A stretch of DNA of 9,724 nucleotides. It comes from Lachnospiraceae bacterium (GTDB lineage Bacteria; Bacillota; Clostridia; Lachnospirales; Lachnospiraceae). Below are positions 1 to 6,513 of this stretch, piece by piece. Made by a program: the position numbers and the translations under genes. How positions within the stretch are numbered: the stretch's first letter is position 1; every line of letters begins with the position of its first letter. Location: assembly GCA_017420605.1 (NCBI GenBank), contig JAFOIS010000159.1, forward strand, positions 1-9,724. The letters run 5' to 3'. The notes under the pieces were generated by a model. That model had not been told where the DNA came from. It did no database searches and saw nothing but the letters and a program-made list of their open reading frames with translations.

Positions 1-1300
1 CCTCTGCGGCCACGGTAAAGCGTGCCGTTTCCCCGACGGCGGCTTCCGCGTCCTGCGGCTGCATGGTAATTCTGACCGTCCTTTCTGTCACCGTAAGGAC
101 GGCTGCGTCTGACGTGACCGTCTTGCCGTTTTCATCCGTGATTTTACAGCGGTACTGATAACCGTCACGCGACGGCGCCGCAACAACGTGAAGCTCCGCC
201 GTATTGTAGCCCGACGTAGCAGATGTACTGTTTCGCCATCTCGTCGTCCCCGCGATCTTGTACTGCCACTGATACGAGGCAACAGGACCTTCCGCGCCGA
301 CCGAAAAGACGGCTGTTTCATTCTCCTCCGCTTCCCGGTCCTGCGGCTGGGCTGTGATCGTGACGGACGCCGTCTGTTCAAAAGTATAGATCACCCGTCC
401 GGTGCTGACATTTCCGAATCTGTCGTATGCGTAGATATCCGTGACGTAAGTCCCCAGCTCATTATTATGATCGGACCGGTCCACCCGGAAAGACGTGATG
501 CCGTTGCTGGTAGTTCCGAGCGCTTTTTCATTGGTGCCCCAGTCTTTCAGCAGATCATCCTGGTCGCCGTATGTGGTCCATGTCGGGAATCTGACCTGGG
601 AGACCGCATCGTTATCTGTTACTCTGCATGTGACCGTGTATCCCGCGCTGTCCGCCGCTACCTGAATGTCTGAAATCACAGGAGGCTCCGTGTCCGCGCC
701 GGTCGTATACCTGGGTCTTCCGAACCCCAATACTCTCTGGTATCCCCAGATCGAATCGGGAACATAAGAACAGGCACTTGCCGAAACAGCGCCGTTTTTC
801 TGATTGCCGCCGACCAGTGTAGCGACTCTGGTCGCTTCATCGAAGCCCGTTACGATCGCAACGTGCTGTACCCTGTCGTTGCCGAAAAAAATGAAGTCTC
901 CCGTCATCGGCGTCCCGGTCATGGACGTATCATACGCCGCTCCGTTTGCTTTTAAGTAGTCAAATAACCGGCCAGGCATGGCGCCGTTCTTGTCGTAGGC
1001 CACATAAAGGCCAGCGCCTGCCTGATCCGCGCACCAGCAGGCAAACATGGCGCACCATCCCTCGTTCGTATAGTCGTGCCCCCAGTTCGTGACCCCGTTC
1101 CACCAGGCTCCGTAGACCGTACCGTCCGATTCCGCGTACCCGATCTGCGATGCGGCAATATTGGCGATATCCAGCGCCTGATTGCCCGTTAAGGCGGGAA
1201 CCGGATATGCAGGCGGATATGCATAACATTTGATATTGAAGAGGACAATGAAAACAACGAGCAATACCCCTGTTCTCAATAAGCTGACTCTTTTTGCCAT
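1..1300 (-). CDS. Secreted CHAP-domain protein with GBS_Bsp-like and Ig-like domains (C-terminus cut by window edge)
   Basis: 433 codons are visible, read right to left from an ATG at 1298-1300 and still open at base 1. The start is fixed by AAAGGAG about seven bases upstream. Residues 1-27 form a signal peptide ending CYA before YPP. A CHAP/NlpC-type cysteine hydrolase domain follows at about 40-175, with Cys83 in EGWCAMF, His146 in QHVAIV and Asn166 in VGGNQ as the likely catalytic set. Residues about 207-300 resemble a GBS_Bsp-like repeat (VRFPTWTTYGDQDD, then YVTDIYAYDRFGN). An Ig-like domain lies at about 312-401, with Trp345 and Cys385 as the core pair, and a second one begins at about 403. 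The family cleaves peptide or amide bonds in cell-wall peptidoglycan, and the extra domains probably bind wall or surface. The protein is exported. It follows the transglutaminase-like gene on the same strand after 97 bases. Whether it ends in a wall anchor cannot be seen. Confidence 0.88.
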   Translation of the reverse strand, partial: MAKRVSLLRTGVLLVVFIVLFNIKCYAYPPAYPVPALTGNQALDIANIAASQIGYAESDGTVYGAWWNGVTNWGHDYTNEGWCAMFACWCADQAGAGLYVAYDKNGAMPGRLFDYLKANGAAYDTSMTGTPMTGDFIFFGNDRVQHVAIVTGFDEATRVATLVGGNQKNGAVSASACSYVPDSIWGYQRVLGFGRPRYTTGADTEPPVISDIQVAADSAGYTVTCRVTDNDAVSQVRFPTWTTYGDQDDLLKDWGTNEKALGTTSNGITSFRVDRSDHNNELGTYVTDIYAYDRFGNVSTGRVIYTFEQTASVTITAQPQDREAEENETAVFSVGAEGPVASYQWQYKIAGTTRWRNSTSATSGYNTAELHVVAAPSRDGYQYRCKITDENGKTVTSDAAVLTVTERTVRITMQPQDAEAAVGETARFTVAAE

Positions 1301-1331
1301 TTTCCGCTCCTTTCGCAGCTCCGGCTGCACT

Positions 1332-1394
1332 CTGCCGGCCCGGCAGGATCCGCAGGCCGGCTACCGCGTTCCGTTCCGCCGGCCGTGCCGGCGG
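1332..1394. repeat. GC-rich inverted repeats between the transglutaminase-like and CHAP genes
   Basis: The 97-base gap holds two hairpins. The one at 1376-1383/1387-1394 has an 8-bp all-GC stem and a 3-base loop, starting just past the TGA of the upstream gene. The other, 1332-1337/1341-1346, has a 6-bp stem and can alternatively pair through 1334-1340 with 1355-1361. No T-run follows either hairpin in the minus direction, so this is not a standard intrinsic terminator. It could be a partial terminator, a processing site or an mRNA end stabiliser. Confidence 0.5.
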
Positions 1395-1397
1395 GTA

Positions 1398-2966
1398 TCA
1401 CCACGGTAAAAACCAGTAATCCTCCGCTTCCCGGTCACCGAACTCATTTCTCGTAAACAGAAAATACGAATCATGCCCGGCGTCGAGGAAGGTCGCGTCG
1501 ATGTAATACGTCTCCCCGCCGACCCGGACGGCATTCCAGGAATGCCCCTCCGCTTCGCCGTCGACGTACGCCGTCCCGCTCACGATCCAGCAGGGCAGAC
1601 CGAGGAAATCACAGAGGGCTTTCATCGCGGCGGCGTAGCCGCTGCAGACGGTATGCCCCTCCACGAGGGCGCCGTAGGCGGAAAGCAGGAACCAGTCCTC
1701 TCCCGCAAGCGCATCCGACGAGATCCGGTCCGCGAGATCCGTGTCATAGTCCGTAAGGGCGAGTACCCGGTCCGTAACGAGGCGGTACTGCTCCTCCTCG
1801 GTCAGCCCGGCGGCCTGCTCCATAAGGTCCGCGCCCTCCGCTTCGACCGTATCCCGAAGGATCCGGACTTTTTCCTCCCGGTCCGCGTAAGACGGGATAA
1901 AGTCACAGGAAAACTCCAGGACCTCATCCTCCGCGCCGCGGACGCAGCTCGTGTAGTAGGAATCGAGCGGGCAGGCCAGATCGGCACAGTCGTTGGCCGC
2001 CGCGACTTCGACGACATGCGCGGTCTCCCGCCAGTCGCGGGTCCCTTCGCAGCGGATCGCGAAAAGGTCCGTCCAGTCGCTGTTCCGGGAAATGAGAAGT
2101 TCCGCGATCTCCCCGTCTGTAAGATCCGCCGCCTCAAAGACCTCGCCGGCCGCGTCGTCGCGCAGAGTCATGGAGACCGTAAGGACGAGGCCGTCGTCAA
2201 ATTCGGCAGCTTCCGTGCGGGACATAGAGAGATAATAGGAAGAGACGGCGTTGTCGTCGAGGATCCGCCCGGTATCTGCTTTCACCGCCGCGGCATGTCC
2301 GATGACCGCATCGTTTGCCTTCGCCGTATCCGCGTATCCGTTTCCGGAGACCCCGGTGCCCGCCTCCGCCTTATCCGGCAGATCTTCCGTAAAAACGAAA
2401 ACTTCCTCCGTCCGTCCTTCCCGGATCGCGGCAAGCAGGACGTCCCGGACGAGTTCCTCCGACCAGGCGCCGTAAAAGTATGCACCTCCGGGGAGATAGT
2501 CCTGACGGCCGGCAGCCGCCTCATTTACCGCGGCGATCAGGGTAAGGCGCGGGATGCCCGTCACCGGTTCAAGAAGAAAATCCGTCGAATCGAAAAACGC
2601 GCCGAGCGTATACGTCTCCCTGAGAAGCGCATCCAGGTCCCGCCGGATCTCTTCCATCCTTGCACGGAGCGGCGTGCCGTCCGGTCGGAGGAGGACCGAG
2701 ACTTCTCCGCTTCCGCCCTGCGCCGGATCCGCCGGGCCGGCAGACGGCGCCGCAGAAGCCCCGTCAAGGACCGTCTCCAGCATTTCCGCAAGGAGCTCCT
2801 TTCCGTACGGCCGCGAGGCGCGGAACGTCCCTTTGGCCTTTTTCTCCAGCGTCCGGCCTGCAAAAACCGCCTCTTCAGAGGAAGAGGCGGACACAGCGCG
2901 GCCGCAGGACGCGCAGAGAATCATGACCAAAAGCAGCGCAAGGGCTGCCGCGGAACGCTCTTTCAC
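1398..2966 (-). CDS. Secreted transglutaminase-like (papain-fold) protein, probable lipoprotein
   Basis: 522 residues. The N-terminus is a short basic stretch, a hydrophobic core, then ILCASCG, so Cys21 may be lipidated. The -3 residue is Cys rather than the usual Leu, so simple signal-peptidase I cleavage at AVSA/SSS is an alternative. The C-terminal ~130 residues form a transglutaminase-like core with a complete Cys-His-Asp triad: Cys441 in TVCSGYA, His475 in GHSWN and Asp490 in YYIDATF. The ~360 residues between are acidic, alanine-rich and not recognised. Family members are often proteases, deamidases or cross-linkers of surface proteins; the activity here is unknown. The start is GTG at 2964-2966, sharing one base with the permease stop codon. 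The AAAGGA is only two bases away, which suggests translational coupling to the permease. Its long non-coding-strand open frames are shadows caused by high GC at third positions. Confidence 0.87.
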   Translation of the reverse strand: MKERSAAALALLLVMILCASCGRAVSASSSEEAVFAGRTLEKKAKGTFRASRPYGKELLAEMLETVLDGASAAPSAGPADPAQGGSGEVSVLLRPDGTPLRARMEEIRRDLDALLRETYTLGAFFDSTDFLLEPVTGIPRLTLIAAVNEAAAGRQDYLPGGAYFYGAWSEELVRDVLLAAIREGRTEEVFVFTEDLPDKAEAGTGVSGNGYADTAKANDAVIGHAAAVKADTGRILDDNAVSSYYLSMSRTEAAEFDDGLVLTVSMTLRDDAAGEVFEAADLTDGEIAELLISRNSDWTDLFAIRCEGTRDWRETAHVVEVAAANDCADLACPLDSYYTSCVRGAEDEVLEFSCDFIPSYADREEKVRILRDTVEAEGADLMEQAAGLTEEEQYRLVTDRVLALTDYDTDLADRISSDALAGEDWFLLSAYGALVEGHTVCSGYAAAMKALCDFLGLPCWIVSGTAYVDGEAEGHSWNAVRVGGETYYIDATFLDAGHDSYFLFTRNEFGDREAEDYWFLPW

Positions 2967-3826
2967 TATCCTTTGATACCCGACGAGACCAGCGACTGCA
3001 CGAAAGATTTCTGCGCCACGAAGAAGAGGATCATGATTGGGAACAGCATAAGCACGTTAGCCGCCATGATCGCCGCCGTATCCTGCGAATACTGATCAGA
3101 CAGGTACTTGACTGCAAACGGCAGCGTGTACTTGGCCGGGGTACGCAGATAAAGCAGCGGCCCTTCATAGTTATTCCAGGACCAGATAAAATAGAGGAAA
3201 AGAAGTGTTGTCCACGATGCCTTGACATTCGGCAGCGCAATACTCCAGTAGGTACGCGGATAGCTTGCGCCATCGATCTTCGCCGCGTCGAGAAGATCGC
3301 CCGGCAGCGACATAAAAGCCTGCCGCATCAGGAAAACGCCATAAGTGCCACCGAGAAAATAGCCGAGGTACAGGGCGGCGTGCGTGTCGACGAGTCCCAT
3401 CTTGGAATACAGAAGGAAGGTCGGCATCAGCGTTACCATGCCTGGGATCATGGTCGTCATGAGCTTCAGAAGGAACAGTTTGTCCCGCCCGACGAACCGC
3501 AGTTTCGCATAGGCAAAACCGGCCATCGTGCAGGAAAAGAACGTTCCGATCATCGCGATGCCGGTGACCTTGATCGAGTTGAGATAGAACCGGAGGAACG
3601 GGACCTTGCCGCCGAGGACCTTCTTATAGGCATGAAGGGTCGGGTTCGACGGGATCCACTCGATCGGATAGGTAAAGACCGCTTCCGTGCTTTTGAATGA
3701 CGACGAGATCATCCACAGGAACGGAACGAACATCATGATCCCGAAGAACCAGATGATCAGGGTAATGATGCTTTTCCGGGTGATTGTCCGGGCTTTGGCC
3801 TGTTTTTTGATCTTATTGTTTTCCAT
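2966..3826 (-). CDS. Carbohydrate ABC transporter permease, MalG-type (CUT1 family)
   Basis: 286 residues, the usual length for a CUT1 inner-membrane permease of the MalG/LplC type. Six hydrophobic segments are visible (about 20-41, 85-108, 118-140, 148-170, 205-225, 252-272). The cytoplasmic EAA loop that docks the ATPase reads DAAKIDGAS from residue 180 and ends in ALP at 197-199, with the invariant Gly186. The C-terminus SGIKG is typical of the MalG side. The start ATG has AAGGAGGG five bases upstream. The partner permease ends ten bases before it and its TAA lies in the ribosome site, so the two are co-translated. It forms the translocation channel with the MalF-type partner. No ATPase gene is adjacent. 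Substrate is not deducible from the permease alone. Confidence 0.95.
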   Translation of the reverse strand: MENNKIKKQAKARTITRKSIITLIIWFFGIMMFVPFLWMISSSFKSTEAVFTYPIEWIPSNPTLHAYKKVLGGKVPFLRFYLNSIKVTGIAMIGTFFSCTMAGFAYAKLRFVGRDKLFLLKLMTTMIPGMVTLMPTFLLYSKMGLVDTHAALYLGYFLGGTYGVFLMRQAFMSLPGDLLDAAKIDGASYPRTYWSIALPNVKASWTTLLFLYFIWSWNNYEGPLLYLRTPAKYTLPFAVKYLSDQYSQDTAAIMAANVLMLFPIMILFFVAQKSFVQSLVSSGIKG

Positions 3827-3836
3827 AGCGCCCTCC

Positions 3837-4775
3837 TTAGTCTATCGAGAACCGCTTCTGGCCGTTCCACTGGATCAGCGTCAGGACCAGGATGAAGGCG
3901 CACAGGAGCCAGCTTAAGGCGCAGGCATAACCGGTCCGGTAGGTCTGGAAGCCGGAACGGTAAATATAAAGGCCGATCGTATAACTCGCGGTGCCCGGGC
4001 CGCCCTTCGTGACCAGCTGGACAAAGGACCACATCTGGAGCGAACCGATAACGCCGAGGATCATGAGCAGGAACGTCATGGGCGAAAGGAGCGGAACGGT
4101 AATGTAGAAGAACCGCTGGATCGCATTGGCGCCGTCGATCTCCGCCGCTTCGAAATAATCCGCCGGAATGCTCTGAAGCGCCGAACTGTACATCAGGATG
4201 TCGTAGCCGAGCGCCTGCCAGATCAGGATAATGATGAGTGCCGGCAGCACCCATTTACTGGAGGAGAGCCACCCCGGCGTCTGCTTCATGGGCAGGTTGA
4301 ATATGCGCGCGATCAGGGAGTTGATCGGTCCCTTGGTCTGGTGCAGAAGTGCCTGCCAGACGGTGGAGACCGCGACCGTATTGGTGATATAAGGCAGGAA
4401 ATACAAAGCTCTCGCGCCGCTCTTCCAGTACACGTTCCTGTTCATGACCACGGCCAGGATCGCCGCAAGAAAGAGCGTGATCGGCACCACGATAAGAAGG
4501 ATCAGGTTATTGCGGAGCGACGCGGAAAGATATGCGTCGCCGATCATGGAACGGAAATTGTCAAGCCCGACGAACTGGACCTTGTCCAGGCCCTTCATGA
4601 GGTTCCAGTTCGTGAACGCCATGATCAGGGAGAAAACGATGCCGAACAGGGTGAAAACGGTAAACCCGATCAGATTCGGCATGATAAACACGTATCCCCA
4701 GAAATTCTCCTGCCCTTTGTTGGACAGGCCCTTTCTCTTCGGTACTTTTTGTACGTTCTGCTTTACATCATCCAT
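3837..4775 (-). CDS. Carbohydrate ABC transporter permease, MalF/UgpA-type (CUT1 family)
   Basis: 312 residues. The chosen start at 4773-4775 gives MDDVKQNVQK and is preceded by GAGGTGAT at good spacing. An in-frame GTG 20 codons upstream lies inside a stem-loop and has no ribosome site. A basic cytoplasmic tail is followed by membrane segments at about 27-55, 89-112, 122-142, 175-196, 227-250 and 282-303. The EAA loop reads EAAEIDGAN from residue 209, with Gly215 and VPLL at 227-230, which is the ATPase docking site. The TKGGPGTAS segment at about 256 is characteristic of MalF/UgpA-type subunits. It pairs with the MalG-type permease directly downstream and receives sugar from the upstream binding protein. 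Expression relative to the binding protein is probably lowered by the stem-loop at 4810-4835. Confidence 0.95.
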   Translation of the reverse strand: MDDVKQNVQKVPKRKGLSNKGQENFWGYVFIMPNLIGFTVFTLFGIVFSLIMAFTNWNLMKGLDKVQFVGLDNFRSMIGDAYLSASLRNNLILLIVVPITLFLAAILAVVMNRNVYWKSGARALYFLPYITNTVAVSTVWQALLHQTKGPINSLIARIFNLPMKQTPGWLSSSKWVLPALIIILIWQALGYDILMYSSALQSIPADYFEAAEIDGANAIQRFFYITVPLLSPMTFLLMILGVIGSLQMWSFVQLVTKGGPGTASYTIGLYIYRSGFQTYRTGYACALSWLLCAFILVLTLIQWNGQKRFSID

Positions 4776-4809
4776 GGGATCACCTCGGGGGAAAATCATC
4801 CTTTTGAAA

Positions 4810-4835
4810 GTGCGGCGCCGCAGCGGGCGCCGCAC
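4810..4835 (-). promoter_or_regulatory. Intercistronic stem-loop between binding-protein and permease genes
   Basis: A 10-bp perfect GC stem (4810-4819 with 4826-4835) closes a 6-base loop. It starts 22 bases after the binding-protein stop and ends 35 bases before the permease ATG. In the minus direction only three Ts follow, so it is at best a leaky terminator. Such stem-loops in binding-protein-dependent importers protect the upstream mRNA and let the binding protein be made in excess over the permeases; that role here is inferred from position. Confidence 0.7.
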
Positions 4836-4857
4836 AAGGTGAAATCAGAAATGCTGC

Positions 4858-6330
4858 TTAGAAGTTCGCGTTCTTGATCTCGTTGCCGACCGTCTCGTTC
4901 ATGTAATCCACGAACTCGTCGAGCGTCTTCTCGCCGCCGAGATACAGCGACAGGGATTCGTCAAGGACCGTCAGGCCGATGTTGTAGTACGCGGCAAGAC
5001 CGTAGTCCTTGCCCCACTTCGCGACGAAGTTCTCGAACGGAAGATCGACCGCCTTAAGCGCTACGCCTTCCGGATAAATATCGGTGTGCTCGACACCCGC
5101 TTCATCCGTGAACGTGTCAAGGCCGTTGATAGCAGCCGCTTCGAGGTCAGCGGTAAGAGCCGCCGGCATGTAGGTCAACTTGTCCGCGTATTCGACAGCC
5201 ATGAATTTGCAGAATTCATACGCTTCACGCGGATAGGCGGAGGTCTTCGGGACATACCAGGCGCCGACCATCTCGCCGAAGGTGACTTCCTTGCCGTCTT
5301 CGTCCAGATACGGAAGCTCCGCGACACCGAGTTCGAAATCCAGCGGTTCGGCCGGATCGTTGAACTGATAGCGGTTCATCCATACGAGGGTGTACGGGCC
5401 GTCCATGATCATCGCGGTCTTTCCGCTCGCAAGCGCGGCGCGGCGGTTCAGCGATTCGGACTGGATCGTCGCCTTGCTCGGGGAGATCTCCCAGGTCTCG
5501 GCGATGTCGTACAGCCACTGGCAGACCTTGCGGAAACGCGGATCGTCATAGTTCGGAACGATGTTGCCGGCTTCGTCTCTGACAACATGCTCCCAGCCGG
5601 AATTCTCGGCCATCGTGAACGGAAGATCCGTCCAGGTCGACGGGATGACGCAGCCGTAGAAGCCGTTTTCCGGATCATTGAGCTGCTGCGCGATCTCCGT
5701 GAACTCTTCGATCGACCAGACGTCCGGGATCGTGATGCCCTTTTCATCCATCAGGGTCTTGTTGTAGAAGACCTTGAAGGTGTTGTTGGCCCACGGAATG
5801 CCGTAGATGTTTCCGTTGAACGAGCAGGCGGCCTTTGCGCCTTCGCCGAACATCGCGACATAGTCGTCACCGGCCTGTTCGATGTACTCGTCGATCGGCA
5901 GGGCGCCGTCGTTCATCCAGCGCATATACTCTTCCATAATGGTGTAGTACGTGATGTCGACGACTTCGCCGGAAGCGAGCATGATATCAAAGTTCTTCAG
6001 GTTGTCCTGCTGGTCGCCGCTGCCGGAAAGGTTCGTGTAAACGACGTGGATGTTCGGATGGACCTCTTCCCATGCCGCGATCATTTCCGCCGCCTGCTCG
6101 TCTGTCCAGGACATTGCGCGCCACTGCAGTGTGATCTCTTCGGTCGTCAGGCCGTTCTCGTCGACCTTCGGGCCTTCCTCTGCCGGAGCCTCTTCTTCAG
6201 AAGATGCCGGAGCCGCTTCTTCTGAAGACGCCGGGGCTGCTTCGGAGCTCGATGCCGGAGCCGTGCCGCCGCAGGCGGCCATAGACAGCACCATCACGAG
6301 GCAGAGGAGCATTGCGATTAACTTTTTCAT
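4858..6330 (-). CDS. Extracellular solute-binding lipoprotein of a CUT1 sugar ABC importer
   Basis: 490 residues, usual for family 1 binding proteins. The start ATG at 6328-6330 has AAAGGAGG seven bases upstream; an in-frame ATG 13 codons earlier lacks a ribosome site. The signal peptide ends LSMAAC, with Cys20 as the lipid anchor. Residues 22-52 form a flexible Ala/Ser/Glu linker containing near-perfect copies of AAPASSEE. The mature domain from about 65 has typical marks: ITLQWRAMSW, WEEVHPNIHVVY, a GNIYGIPWANNT segment at 173-184 with FYNKTLMDEKGI after it, ALASGKTAMIMDGPY at 299-313 and GAWYVPKTS at 356-364. It captures the sugar outside the membrane and hands it to the two downstream permeases. 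A strong promoter and operator-like repeats lie directly upstream, so it is the first gene of the importer operon. The ligand is unknown. Confidence 0.95.
   Translation of the reverse strand: MKKLIAMLLCLVMVLSMAACGGTAPASSSEAAPASSEEAAPASSEEEAPAEEGPKVDENGLTTEEITLQWRAMSWTDEQAAEMIAAWEEVHPNIHVVYTNLSGSGDQQDNLKNFDIMLASGEVVDITYYTIMEEYMRWMNDGALPIDEYIEQAGDDYVAMFGEGAKAACSFNGNIYGIPWANNTFKVFYNKTLMDEKGITIPDVWSIEEFTEIAQQLNDPENGFYGCVIPSTWTDLPFTMAENSGWEHVVRDEAGNIVPNYDDPRFRKVCQWLYDIAETWEISPSKATIQSESLNRRAALASGKTAMIMDGPYTLVWMNRYQFNDPAEPLDFELGVAELPYLDEDGKEVTFGEMVGAWYVPKTSAYPREAYEFCKFMAVEYADKLTYMPAALTADLEAAAINGLDTFTDEAGVEHTDIYPEGVALKAVDLPFENFVAKWGKDYGLAAYYNIGLTVLDESLSLYLGGEKTLDEFVDYMNETVGNEIKNANF
6178..6261 (-). 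repeat. Short tandem repeat encoding the Ala/Ser/Glu linker of the binding lipoprotein
   Basis: Three degenerate units of about 24 bases encode APASSSEA, APASSEEA and APASSEEE. The DNA copies differ mostly at synonymous sites. Linkers of this kind hold a lipoprotein away from the membrane; the copy number may vary between strains. Confidence 0.7.
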
Positions 6331-6362
6331 TTTCTTCCTCCTTTGAATGAACAGGTTTTCCG

Positions 6363-6390
6363 TATTCACATAATGTGAATATTATGTGAA
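6363..6390. promoter_or_regulatory. Operator-like palindromes (TTCACAT half-sites) over the transcription start
   Basis: The stretch 6363-6381 is a perfect 19-base palindrome, TATTCACATAATGTGAATA. A third half-site, ATGTGAA at 6384-6390, makes a second inverted repeat: TTCACATAAT at 6365-6374 with ATTATGTGAA at 6381-6390. The array spans roughly +1 to +28 of the predicted transcript, where a bound repressor would block RNA polymerase. An identical 10-base copy, TATTCACATA, lies upstream at 6465-6474. The cognate regulator is not in the window. Confidence 0.72.
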
Positions 6391-6397
6391 CAAACGA

Positions 6398-6426
6398 ATA
6401 ATAATACACAATCGATACACTGTCAA
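6398..6426 (-). promoter_or_regulatory. Sigma-A type promoter of the importer operon
   Basis: On the minus strand the -35 box TTGACA (6421-6426) matches consensus fully. A 17-base spacer leads to the -10 box TATTAT (6398-6403), five of six consensus bases. Transcription would start near 6391, giving a leader of about 60 bases before the binding-protein ATG. The region is far more AT-rich than the surrounding genes. The operator-like repeats sit immediately downstream of the predicted start. Confidence 0.8.
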
Positions 6427-6464
6427 TATCGACCTGTTTATCTACCTTTGACAATGATTTTACA

Positions 6465-6474
6465 TATTCACATA
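6465..6474. promoter_or_regulatory. Distal copy of the operator half-site
   Basis: TATTCACATA is identical to 6363-6372 and in the same orientation, 102 bases away and about 75-84 bases upstream of the predicted start of the importer transcript. Together with the proximal array it brackets the promoter, a layout compatible with looping repression or with an upstream activator site. A single short match could be chance in an AT-rich stretch. Confidence 0.45.
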
Positions 6475-6513
6475 CTGCCGGCGGTCTTTAATATCCCGGA
6501 CCCGGTCCGCCCG

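Noticed and set aside
1473..3095. Long plus-strand open frame of about 540 codons opposite the transglutaminase-like gene
   Set aside because: It is antisense to a gene with a clear signal peptide and catalytic triad, is very rich in Arg, Pro and Gly, has no ribosome site or recognisable domain, and arises from high GC at third codon positions.
4776..4835. 20-residue upstream start for the MalF-type permease
   Set aside because: The GTG lies inside the 10-bp stem-loop with no ribosome site; the ATG at 4773-4775 has GAGGTGAT upstream.
5086..6225. Plus-strand open frame opposite the solute-binding protein gene
   Set aside because: It is the reverse-frame shadow of a well-matched family 1 binding protein and lacks a start context.
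6363..6390. CRP/FNR-type binding site
   Set aside because: The half-sites are in the opposite order (TCACA then TGTGA) and with the wrong spacing for TGTGA-N6-TCACA.
6475..6513. Intrinsic terminator after the PIG-L gene
   Set aside because: Short GC pairings exist (cggac around 6498-6509), but no stable stem with a T-run follows in the minus direction.
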